From Nigrospora sphaerica (lineage: Eukaryota; Ascomycota; Sordariomycetes; Amphisphaeriales; Apiosporaceae): a stretch of 64,000 nt of DNA. Of the stretch, positions 48,056 to 57,386 are shown piece by piece. Under the pieces are notes generated by a model that ran no database searches, was not told the origin of the DNA, and worked only from the letters and a program-made list of their open reading frames with translations. The stretch is from contig JAGVVL010000013.1 in the NCBI GenBank assembly GCA_018287875.1, forward strand, positions 2,046,001 through 2,110,000. The letters run 5' to 3'. Each line of letters opens with the position of its first letter. Positions within the stretch are counted from its first letter, which is position 1. The position numbers and the translations under genes were made by a program.

Positions 48056-49234
48056 ATGTACATTCCGTCCCTGCTCCGCGGACGAGTACCCAACTCGCCT
48101 TGCCCGCAAGCTAACGGCAGCCAGATTGGCAGTCCTTTGGCATTCAAGCTTCTTTGTGGCACGGCGGTAAATGGGCTACAGATAGCGACGATCCAGGCCG
48201 GATCGATGGGCGACTGTCTCTCCCAATGCACCAATCATCATGGCCCTCGCTGTGACGGCGTACAATTCACATTGGCTGGGCAGTGCATCATGATGGCTAA
48301 CGTCAACGACAAGAACACAACTGTCTCCCCCACTCTCGACTCGGCCATTGCCCAGCTGCCGGATCCTGGGCCCGTCTCCGACTGTAATGTGCTGGGCACC
48401 CGCTCCGTCCACACCAACGCGGGGAAGAAATTCCAGCTCGCTTGCAACTCGGTATGGAGTGGCGATGATTACGACCAGCAATTTCACATGTCCCTCGAAA
48501 GCTGTATGGGGGCGTGCGCATCGAATGCTACGGGGTGCGGCGGCATATCATACCAGACCAGTCAGGCATTTGGTTTCAAGAACTGCTATCTGAAGACCAA
48601 GGCACCGGCGACCCCGGACCAGTTGACGCAGCGCCCCGATACGGACACGGCCATCATGATGCTTGAAGAGAACGACAACCCCGAGCCGGTGACTTCGGTG
48701 GTATCCGTCACGTCCACCGTTACTAAGAGCATGGTCACGTCGACCACGGTGGTCGTGACCACCGAGGTCATGACAAGGATGGTCCCAATCACCGGCACTC
48801 CGAGTCCCGTGGTATCGCCAACTGGCGCAGCGGGGGCGACGGGGCCGACCCAGCTTGAGGGGACACCGCAAAACCCCACGGCCAAAACCACCGGTGCCGT
48901 GGTTGGGGCCGTCGCCCTGGTCGGACTGGTGGCCCTGGCCATCTGGTTCTTCCGTCGACAGCGACATGACCGGGCACCGGCGTCCATGTCCAACACGGCC
49001 CGCGAAGACGAAAAGGCCTGGCGGCGGCAAGCTGACGAGGCCTCGAGCGAGCGAGGGAACGCCCCTCTCGTGCGCACCGAGACCATTGTTACCGTCAGCA
49101 GCAGCAGGACCGGGAGCCTGCGCGACAGCCAGAACGGGCTGAAGCAACACCGGTACCCTGAGCCGCTGGCGAACCTCCGCGCCGGCATCCCGCCCGAGTT
49201 TGCAGGCCCGCCCCCAAACACCGCCAGCCGGTGA
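48056..49234 (+). CDS. PAN/Apple-like single-pass membrane protein
   Basis: 392 aa from the ATG at 48056. Two Cys-rich modules occupy about residues 15-195. The first runs CPQANGSQIGSPLAFKLLCG to DCLSQCTNHHGPRCDGVQFT and AGQCIMM. The second runs SDCNVLGTRS to SLESCMGACASNATGCGG and FKNCYLKTK. The pattern fits PAN/Apple domains seen in fungal surface proteins. A Thr/Ser/Val-rich stalk follows (SVTSTVTKSMVTSTTVVVTT). A single membrane span then occurs (GAVVGAVALVGLVALAIWFF) with a stop-transfer RRQRHDR and an 85-residue cytosolic tail. This is the build of a wall-interacting sensor. A signal peptide is expected but absent from this start, so a 5' exon upstream is probably missing from the model; the open frame extends upstream without another ATG. 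Confidence 0.72.
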   Translation: MYIPSLLRGRVPNSPCPQANGSQIGSPLAFKLLCGTAVNGLQIATIQAGSMGDCLSQCTNHHGPRCDGVQFTLAGQCIMMANVNDKNTTVSPTLDSAIAQLPDPGPVSDCNVLGTRSVHTNAGKKFQLACNSVWSGDDYDQQFHMSLESCMGACASNATGCGGISYQTSQAFGFKNCYLKTKAPATPDQLTQRPDTDTAIMMLEENDNPEPVTSVVSVTSTVTKSMVTSTTVVVTTEVMTRMVPITGTPSPVVSPTGAAGATGPTQLEGTPQNPTAKTTGAVVGAVALVGLVALAIWFFRRQRHDRAPASMSNTAREDEKAWRRQADEASSERGNAPLVRTETIVTVSSSRTGSLRDSQNGLKQHRYPEPLANLRAGIPPEFAGPPPNTASR

Positions 49235-49738
49235 GGCTCTTTTGGGAGCCACATAGGCGGTAATAAGATGCACCATGTGTGTAGACATGGCGGTTTAGCG
49301 AGGCCTTCCGGTGTACAGACAAGCATATAGCTAGCCAAACCAAGCTCAATAAGCTCCGGAGCCTCGCCCATCGCCGACAAGATGCACGCATGCATGGAAC
49401 AGTGTAAAGTTACCCTCTTTTCGTGAAAGATCGCAGAGTGGTCCTCACCCAGCCGGGTTTCGCTGTCATGTCCAAGCCCTCAGATTACTAGTTTTCTTTC
49501 GGGAGGCCTCGCAGCAGGTTAATTACTGGCCCATCTAGCAGCTGTCGGTAAAGCACGTGAGGGTTATCTCGATGCAGGGGTTTCTTGCTGATCAATAAAG
49601 CTTTTTTATTTATTTTTAAAAAACGGCTACTCAGTAGAAGGTGTTGCCCGTCTGGTATACGAAACGAGCCCGTATTCCCGAAGCGAGGGCAGGCAGGCTT
49701 CCTTCCAGCTGTCGGCCTCTCGGCACGCAGCGCCCTCT
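49235..49738. other. Short convergent intergenic region
   Basis: 3' flanks of the PAN-like gene and the alpha-galactosidase. A short T/A-rich run lies at 49595-49622. No gene seen. Confidence 0.5.
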
Positions 49739-51429
49739 TTAGAGCTCGTCCTTGGCCACGCGATCTATGCTCTTGCCCTTGAACTTGTCGCCCTCCTTGG
49801 CGACCCTCCGCAGCCGGAACACGCGCGCGGCGTGGCTCTTGACGGGCGCCTTGAGGACGCCGCGGGCCGGGACGACGCCGATTTTCTCGCCGAACAGGCG
49901 CGGGTCCTCGTTGCGCAGGCCCACGTCGTAGGGCGTCTCGGTGGCGTTGTACCAGCCGGCGTCCCGGAGGACGGCGGCGGCGGTGGCCTCGTCGGCGGCG
50001 GCGAGCAGGGCGGCGGCGGCGGCCTCGGGCATGCGGTGCGCCCAGAGGTCGTGGACGGCCCAGTCGTACTGCACGTGCGGGGCGGAGCCGCCGGGGCCGA
50101 AGGGGGTGAAGATCTCGGCAAGCGAGACCTCCATCTCGAGGTCGGCGGCGCCGGCGTTGAGCAGGATGACGACCTCGTCGCCGTTGTGCAGGTAGCCGCT
50201 CCAGACGTGCGTCTCGCCGACGCCCCACTCGTCCTTGGCCACGCCGGCGACGGTGCGGCGCACGCGCGTGACGGAGCGCCCGTGCGGGTCCTGGCTGAGG
50301 GCCAGGATGGCCGGGTTGTTGAGGATGGTCAGCGCCGCCGGCGGCATGCTGCGCAGGTCGTTTCCGAGGAAGAGCGGCGACTTGAGTGCGGCCCAGAGGG
50401 CGAAGTGCGCCTTGTACTCCTCGTCCGTCATACCGCCCTGGCCGACCTCGAGCATGTCGAGGTCGCTCCAGCCACCGGGGATGCTGCGGTCTGCGTACGG
50501 CGCCACCTTGTTCAGGATGAACAGCACCGAGCAGTGCGTGCCCGGCGCGATGCAAAAGGGGTCCGACGGCACGCTGGTGTCGCAGCCACAGAGGTCGTCG
50601 GGCCGCGTGAAGGAGTCGTAGATGTCCCCCGAGATGCGCCATGAGTTTGCAATGGACATCCCCCACTGGAAGCAGTCGTCAGCACCCGCGGTAGGCCCGT
50701 GGTCGGCTCGGGAGGGATTACCGTGTGCACGAAGTCCTCACCCCAGTTGCAGAGGTTGAGCAGAATCGACTTGCCCGTGGCCTTCAGCGCATCCGACATG
50801 ACTTTGAAGCGGTTGAAGGAGATTTGGGGCGTGCCAATTCGGCCCATGTGGTAGCAGCTGTCATACTTGAGCATGTCCACACCCCAGGAAGCGAAACTCT
50901 CGGCGTCCTCCTTCTCGTGGTCGAGCGAACCCTCTGCTGCGCGTCAGCGGGGTCTGTCACGTCCCACCCCTCGCTCACGGGATTCATCATACCAAACCGG
51001 GCGCACGTCATCTCGCCGGCGCTCGAGTACATGCCGAACTTGAGCCCTTGGCTATGGAGGTGATCGGATATCGCCTTCAGACCGTTGGGGAACTTGCTAG
51101 GCTCAGGTTGGAGCTTGCCACCGCTGTCCCGGCCGTTGACGTCCTGCCAACAGTCGTCGAGCACGACGTATTGGTAACCTAGGTCCCGCAGCCCGAGATT
51201 CACAATCTGCTTCGAAGTGCTGAGCAGAAGATCTTCGGAAACGTCGCACCCGAAGGCGTTCCAGTTGTTCTGTCTAGGGCGAATCCGCCGGTCAGCAGCT
51301 GGTACTCTCGGGGTGGTCGGAAAGCCGCACCCAACCCATGGGAGGCGTGATTGCCAGGCCGTTGTTTAACGCGGCGGCTCCGCCAGCGAGCGCCGAGGCG
51401 AGAGCCAGACCAGTACGCAGTGAGGCCAT
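49739..51429 (-). CDS. Alpha-galactosidase, GH27, ending in KDEL
   Basis: Four exons: 51331-51429, 50993-51269, 50722-50933 and 49739-50665, 504 aa. Residues 1-20 are a signal peptide (MASLRTGLALASALAGGAAA). The enzyme starts LAITPPMGW/NNWNAFGCDV. Further motifs are YQYVVLDDCWQD, GLKFGMYSSAGEMTCARF, GVDMLKYDSCYHMG (nucleophile Asp, about 150) and NSWRISGDIYDSF (acid/base Asp, about 210). APYADRSIPGGWSDLDMLEV, PLFLGNDLRSM and AILALSQDPHGRSVTRVRR follow. GH27 enzymes hydrolyse terminal alpha-1,6-galactose from melibiose, raffinose or galactomannan. A C-terminal beta domain ends in DRVAKDEL at the stop: KDEL is an ER-retrieval signal, unexpected for a secreted sugar hydrolase. The downstream gene cluster (regulator, permease) suggests sugar use. 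A TATA-like GTATAAA lies about 90 bp upstream on the minus strand. Confidence 0.93.
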
Positions 51430-52006
51430 GGTCGCCGACAAGTGTCCAGCGAGCGATACGGGAGTGGTGGTGGTAGTAGAGCGTCGTCGTCGGAGGCTGC
51501 TGCTGCTACGTGCTCACGTTTATACCCGCCCCTTCCCTCCGACCCGTAATAAATGTAACCCGCAAGCCGATGCCCGGCACGGGTTTACCGCTGTCGCAAA
51601 GAAAGCCGGTCATGGCGCCAAGGGACTCCGGTGCCGCGGCCAGGTGGGTTTGCTGAGAGGGGGGGGGGACTGGGAAAAGTCGGTCGCGTTTTCCGCCGCT
51701 AGTCGGTTAGGTAGTGGAGTGTCTTGGGGAATTCCCATGGGGGATCCCATGGGGAAGAAGAGCCCTGCACTGCGCATACACTCGTCCACACGATGCACTT
51801 CATTGTGCCAGCCCCTCGCTGCTGGACATGCAACCCTATCCATCACTACCAGTACCCCATGCGGGTTGGCGACTTCGATCCTCGCACTGGAGGCACCCAG
51901 GGCTTGCGTTACGCCGTAGAACCCTAGCCCGGAGCTGCTAACTACTGCCTGGATAGGGACAGAAGGGCCTGCGGTACGCTGTAGAACCCTAGTCCGGAGC
52001 TGCTAA
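51430..52006. other. Promoter of alpha-galactosidase / 3' flank of regulator
   Basis: Holds the TATA-like site at 51519-51525, a short GAATTCCCATGGGGGATCCCATGGGG repeat-like patch near 51729-51754 and the left copy of a 65-bp tandem duplication. No gene seen. Confidence 0.45.
51519..51525 (-). promoter_or_regulatory. TATA-like element of the alpha-galactosidase gene
   Basis: The minus strand reads GTATAAA, 90 bp upstream of the ATG and preceded by GGGGCGG. The distance suits a fungal TATA box. Confidence 0.5.
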
Positions 52007-52036
52007 CTACTGCCTGGATAGGGACAGAAGGGCCTG
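51905..52036. repeat. 65-bp tandem duplication across the regulator's stop codon
   Basis: Two adjacent copies, 65 bp apart, differ at about three positions (T/G, C/T and C/T). The right copy contains the last nine codons and stop of the Zn2Cys6 regulator (stop at 52007-52009). The left copy repeats the same coding end, including its stop triplet, in the 3' flank. Confidence 0.9.
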
Positions 52037-53702
52037 GTAGTCGGGGTCGTGCTCGCGCGGCTCGAATTCCATATGCGCGGCGAATTCGACCAGAAAACGC
52101 AGCAGCCACCGGTCCAACACAAAGCTCTTCTCTTTACTCCTTAGACAGGTCTGGTGGAAGGCCTGGAGCCGGTTCATGGCGCTGTCTACGCTGGACCAAT
52201 ACGGCCGCAGTTGTAAGAGGATTCCGAAGTTGCGCTCTAAACGCGATTTCGAAATATCAATCTCAACATCGTTTCCCGAGAACATCAGGGTGTGGATCTG
52301 GACCGTCGACGCAATGACTAGTACATGCGCCACGGCCGAGTAGAGCACCTTGCAGCCCGGCGTGGCAAACGACCGGTACACGAGGTCGCACAGCCTGGCC
52401 GCGTATTCCTTGCACCGTCGGGCGTACTCCGACACGGACGACGACGAGTGGGCGGGGTCCGCCCCGAGGAACTGGTAGTTCAGCAGCTGCCCGTAGTGGT
52501 AGTAGCCCAGGTAGACGGCCGCGAACATGCGCCCGAGCCCGCGTGAGGCAAACCACTGGAAGTTCTCCTGCGTGTCACGCATGTTCGGGGGCAGCCGAAG
52601 CACCCATTCGTCCAGCTCGGCCGTCAAAGCGTGCACGCCGGCCTCCAGCGACGCGCCCTCGAGGTGCTCTGCAACGCATCGCCGGTTGAAGTCAATGACT
52701 TTGGAGAGCACCCGATTGAGCCGGATCATCTCGGCCAACAGCGGGGATGTAAAGGTCGGCGGGCCGGGGTCTACAGATACGGAGAGATCGGCCCCGATGG
52801 ACAGAAACTGCACCTCGTCCATGGGAAGCGGCATGTTGTTGTCCAGGGGCATGATACGCGGCAACTTGACGGCTGTTGAGGACCACACGTCTACCATACA
52901 GAGCGTCCACCAGGTCCGGTGGTTTAGCTCTCGCTCCAGGAAGTTCGAAGCCGGCCGGTTGGGGAGATCGAGAATAAGACTCATCCTGCCGGCCAGGTTG
53001 TAGTAGAGATTCTCGATGTCCGTGTCGCCGTTGGCCGCGGCGTAGGCGCCGAGAAGGATGCATGTCTGGATGGTGACGGGCGTGATGTGGCGGATATTCA
53101 GGAGGCTCTCGCTGGCGACCCGGAAGTGCTCGCCCCTCTCCCGGGGGCTGGTGTCGGCAAAGGCGCTGTTCGTCGAGAACCTGTGGCGGCGCATGAGAGA
53201 AGGGTTTTGGAGGACGGGCGCGCGAGCGTTCCCATCTTACCTGGAGGAGAGAGCAAATATGGCCAGCAAGACCACCTCGGGCACCGTCTCGTTGGCCACC
53301 TGGTCGATGAAGGTTGGGCGGTGGTAGAGAGAGTGGAACTGGTCGTGTATGTATTGGAAATACAGATCGACCAGCTCCAGCCGCAGGGGGAGCGGAGGCA
53401 GCTCGGGCGGAGCGGCGGCGCCGGCAACGAGGGCGGCGAAGGGGGCCTCGGGGGAGACGGTGGCCGCGGCGACCTCGCGGAGCCGCGCCTGCCGCTGGGC
53501 ATAGTAACCCCCCTCGGGCGGGACCTGCACACAGCGCAGGCCGCGGGACAGACAGTACTCGCAGGCGGTGGCGTGTGGGACGTCGGGGAAGACGCACTTG
53601 CGCCGGCGTGCCCTGGGGAAGCCGGTTAGCGCGGGCCGGGAGACTCGGAAAACGGGGGCGGCATCTTTACCGACAGGCACTGCAGGCGGACGGTCTCCGC
53701 AT
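52007..53702 (-). CDS. Zn2Cys6 transcription factor with fungal_trans domain
   Basis: Three exons: 53671-53702, 53241-53612 and 52007-53180, 525 aa. Exon 1 codes only MRRPSACSAC plus two bases and joins in phase to RARRRKCVFP, completing the zinc cluster C7-x2-C10-x6-C17-x10-C28-x2-C31-x6-C38 (ending CEYCLSRGLRC). The loop between Cys3 and Cys4 is a little long. From about residue 85 the fungal-specific transcription factor domain follows: LVDLYFQYIHDQFHSLYHRP, LLAIFALSSR/FSTNSAFADT, TPVTIQTCILLGAYAAANGD, ENLYYNLAGRMSLILDL, LNHRTWWTLCMVDVW and RIMPLDNNMPLPMDE. Such proteins bind CGG half-sites and control carbon catabolic genes. Placed between a galactosidase and a divergent sugar permease, it is the likely local regulator (inference). 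Confidence 0.9.
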
Positions 53703-54986
53703 GGCAAAAAAGGTCGGCTCGCGGTGAGACCAAGACCACCCCACCGCCGGTACCAGGCGCTCGGGTGGGCGGACACGGGTAGGTGGTGAAACGTAGGGAG
53801 ATCCGGGGCAAGGGCCAAGACGACGGCCAAGACGTATGTGCGGAGTTCAGCAAACGGGCAGCGAAGCGAACGTGGCCAACCCTCTCTGCTCAAGGCCCTT
53901 CAGGGCTCGCGTGTCGGAAAACTCGCGCCGGCACAGGGGCAGGTTACATAGGGCAACAGCGGAAGCAAGGCGGAAAACTAGTCGCTGGCTACCGAGGTTT
54001 GCGGGGCGTCCGACACTGGTCGCGCCAACTGACTCGTCGTCTCGACCACGAGGCACCGGCGAATCCCAGCCCCGATGAGGCAGGAAGACCGTTGGAGAAG
54101 ACGCAGCCAAGCGATGCCATCTCCGTCTGACATGACGAGGGCGTGGCGCTATGCTGCTCCAAGCCGTAGCGGCGGTTTTGCGGCGGGAAAGAACGACATG
54201 CGGGTGGGGACGACACCCGCAGGGACCAGACGGGCTTTCCTGGATGGTGTGCAGTCGTCGGAGGACGCCGTCACGAGGAACCGTCCGTCCTGGTCTTGGG
54301 AACCCAAAAATTTCTCTTCTTTCGGCCGGTCCTACCAGAGGCTGCTGCAGGCGTGGGCGTTTAGATCCGAGGGCTGGACCGCCGACCGAGGCCCTTCGCG
54401 TGGGCGCCGCTGCTGACGGAACCTCGCGACTCCCCATTGGCCCAGCAAATGTGCCTGCCTTGACTAAGGTACGGAGAGGCGGGTGTCTACCACCCATCTT
54501 GCGTCAATCTAATCGCGGCTGAGAAAACCCCATGGGGATGGGGTCAAGCCCGGACTGCCAACCTGCTAGTCCTCTGATTAGTGGCTCCCCGCAACCAGCA
54601 CTTTACTAGCCCTTCCCCATTCCTTCGCTTGCTACCGGCTTGGGTCAGGTCCATGTTATACTCAGGGCCTGGGATATAGACACTAAAGGGCAGCCGTCAT
54701 CTTCCCATTGGCCATTCCACCTCCGGTACAGCCAAGGCCGACTCGCTCGGCCACATGCCTCGTTCCCCAAGACGTCTATGACATTCGAGGAAACAACACC
54801 GGTGGGAAGAGTCTGACGCTCTCCAGGGGCATATAAACCACACGCACGCCGTCTCCCTTCTCTCCCGCTCCCCAGGTTTTCACGACAAGCGTGACCGGGA
54901 GCCAGTTAGCTTGCCACCGCTTGACTCCTGTCCGATTTGCCTCGCCCCCTTCCTCGCCGTCCACCTCCTCTACGCCTCTCCTCGCC
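53703..54986. promoter_or_regulatory. Divergent promoter between regulator and sugar transporter
   Basis: 1284 bp shared by the minus-strand regulator and plus-strand permease. A TATA-like ATATAAA lies at 54831-54837, 150 bp before the permease ATG. CTCCGG (54721-54726) and CTCCAG (54821-54826) fit the reverse complement of the CreA core SYGGRG. A loose consensus like this occurs often by chance. Open frames within are GC-driven shadows. Confidence 0.45.
54831..54837 (+). promoter_or_regulatory. TATA-like element of the sugar transporter gene
   Basis: ATATAAA, 150 bp upstream of the permease ATG. Confidence 0.5.
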
Positions 54987-56890
54987 ATGATGCCCCTCGA
55001 CCCCCCGGCCGAGAAGGTCGCGGGCGCGCCCGCCACCCACGCGGCCACCGACGAGACCAACGCCGCCATTGACAATGAGCACAACATGACGGTCCGCCAG
55101 AGCTTGCGCTTCTGGTGGAAGGCCATCGTCTTCTCCTTCGTCATCTCGCTCTGCGTCATTATGGAGGGCTATGACACGAGCCTGATGAACAACTTCTTCC
55201 CCTTTCCGGCCTTCAAGAACCACTTCGGCGACGAGGTCGATCCCGACGGCGGCCGGCTCGTCTCGTCCCGGTGGCAGACCATCATCCTGAACGGCACCCA
55301 GGTAAGTCGGCCCCGGCCCCGCGCGTCGCCCCGGCCGGCTTCGACTAACACGCGCGCCGCGCTGCCCAGGTCGGTTGCATCATCGGCCTCATCATCAACG
55401 GCTACATATCCGAGTGGCTGGGATACAAGAAGACCATGGTCGTCAGCATGGTCTTCATGACGGGCGCCATCTTCATCCCCTTCTTCTCCACCGGCCTGCC
55501 CATGTTTCTGGCCGGTGGCCTGGTCCAGGGCCTCCCCTGGGGCGTTTTCCAGACGCTTGCCATCTCCTATGCCGCAGATCTCTGCCCAACTCATCTGCGA
55601 GGTGCGTCAACCCTCTGACACGTATCCCCTCTGGCTGCGCCGCGGTCGACTGAAGGCTAACTGTCCCTTCCCGGCAGTGTACATGACGTCTTGGGTCAAT
55701 ATGTGCTGGGTCATCGGCGGACTCCTTTCCACCGGTATCCTGCGCGGCCTGTTCAACCTTGACAACCAGTGGGGCTACCGCATCCCCTTTGCGCTTCAGT
55801 GGATCTGGCCCATTCCCATCATCCTCGCCACCCTCATCAGCCCCGAGTCGCCCTGGTGGCTTGTGCGTCACGGCCGTGTGGCCGAGGCCAAGGAGGCCAT
55901 CCGCAAGCTCACGACGCCCACGCCTGGCGTCGTGTTTGACATTGATGCCCATGTCGAGATGATGATCGTCACCAACAAGTTCGAGCAGGAAGTCAACCAG
56001 GGCTCCAATTATTGGCACCTTTTCAAGGGCAGTGATCTGCGCCGTACCGAGATCTCTGTCATGGCTTTTGTTACGCAGGCCTTCGTCGGTGTTCCTTTCA
56101 GTGCGTACGCCCTGTCTCCCAGTTCTTGAGGTGCACCGGGCTAACCATATCCCTTCCACAGTGGGCTTCGGAATCCAGTTCATGCGCGATGCCGGTCTGA
56201 GCATCGATGCGGCCTACAACCTGGGTGTTGTTCAGAGCTGTGTCGGTCTCATGGGATGCGTTGCGGCCTGGTGGGTCATGACACACGTAGGCCGCAGACG
56301 CTTGTATTTGAGCGGTATCACGGCGATTTTCGTGATCCTGATGATTATGGGCTTCTGTGGCATCCCTGGCAAGGATAACCAGGCAGCCGGCTGGGCAGTC
56401 GGTGTTCTGATCATCATCATGTTGCTCGTCTTCCAGGTACGTCTCCTCCCACGCTTCCCGCGGTACCCATGCAGCCGACTGACCTGAACAGCTGTCTCTC
56501 GGGCCCCTTTGCTACTGTATCGCCGCCGAGATACCCAGCACGCGCAACCGCATCAAGACGGTGGCGCTCTCGCGTGCCACGTACAACTCGGCCGTCTTCG
56601 TCAACAACACCATCATGCCCAAGATGGTGGGCCAAAACGACTGGAAATGGGGCGCCAAAGGGGCGTTCCTCTGGGCCGGCGTGGCCGCTCTGTTTATGGT
56701 GTGGGCCTGGTTCCGCCTCCCCAACTCCAAGGGCTTGACCTATGCCGAGCTGGATCTGCTCTTCGAGCATAAGGTTGCTACGCGCAAGTTTGACCGCGAC
56801 ACGGCCGACGTGCTCAAGCCCTCCCTGACGGACGCGGCCGTGCAGAGCGAAAAACACGGCAGCATCCACCACATCGACTCTCATGCCTGA
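54987..56890 (+). CDS. MFS sugar transporter (alpha-glucoside/oligosaccharide permease type)
   Basis: Five exons: 54987-55301, 55370-55601, 55678-56100, 56162-56436 and 56492-56890, 547 aa, all phases consistent. It has a hydrophilic 45-residue N-terminus and about twelve membrane spans. Sugar_tr family motifs are MEGYDTSLMNNFF (TM1), GLIINGYISEWLGYKKTM (loop 2-3), FQTLAISYAADLCPTHLR, WIWPIPIILATLISPESPWW with the PESPWWL signature after TM6, THVGRRRLYLSG (loop 8-9) and GPLCYCIAAEIPSTRNRIKT. The C-terminus has GLTYAELDLLFE and a polar tail. The closest kin are fungal proton symporters for maltose and other alpha-linked di- and trisaccharides. It probably imports melibiose, raffinose or similar sugars split by the neighbouring galactosidase; that substrate is inference from context. 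Confidence 0.92.
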
Positions 56891-57104
56891 AGTCTTTGGA
56901 CCACGATGTGTATCTTTCAGTTTAATATAGCGGTCGTCGCGGCATCGCGACGCGGGACGCGGGCGAATACCACATGAGAGGGGGGAATTTGCACCATGCT
57001 CTTGGGCATTGTACCATTGTGAAACTTGCTGCCACGAGTCTGGCGCCTGGGGGCGCATGGGTCTGGTCTCTTGGCTACCTAATTTTGCCCCTGCTGGACT
57101 CCCT

Positions 57105-57386
57105 TCATTCGCTGCCGGTCTTGCCTCTCCCAAGCGCCCGAGGCGCGACGTTGAGCCACGCGAGGCCCTCGGCCATGGCCAGAACGGCAAAGAAGCTATA
57201 AAAGACGACGTGCCCCCGATGGGTTGACACGATGTCGCCGATTCGGAAGCTCGGCAGCTCTGGGTTGCGGTGCGGGACGCTGGGCCTTTTGGCCAGCAAG
57301 GCGTGAGCCGACGATAGGTATGCGCGAGTCTTTCCCGGTCCAGGAGCCAGGATGAAGGCGCCGGGAACGTTACTCAAGACGACCAT
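57105..57386 (-). CDS. Possible small membrane protein, 93 aa
   Basis: Unspliced frame from ATG at 57386. It begins MVVLSNVPGAFILAPGPGKT, has a polar middle, then a hydrophobic segment HVVFYSFFAVLAMAEGLAWL and a basic end. The order looks more protein-like than neighbouring shadows, but no family is recognised. It is convergent with the permease, 214 bp away. Confidence 0.35.
   Translation of the reverse strand: MVVLSNVPGAFILAPGPGKTRAYLSSAHALLAKRPSVPHRNPELPSFRIGDIVSTHRGHVVFYSFFAVLAMAEGLAWLNVAPRALGRGKTGSE

Noticed and set aside
53847..54497. 216-codon minus-strand frame in the divergent promoter
   Set aside because: Arg-rich chance frame; the regulator's own short first exon at 53671-53702 explains the upstream coding need.
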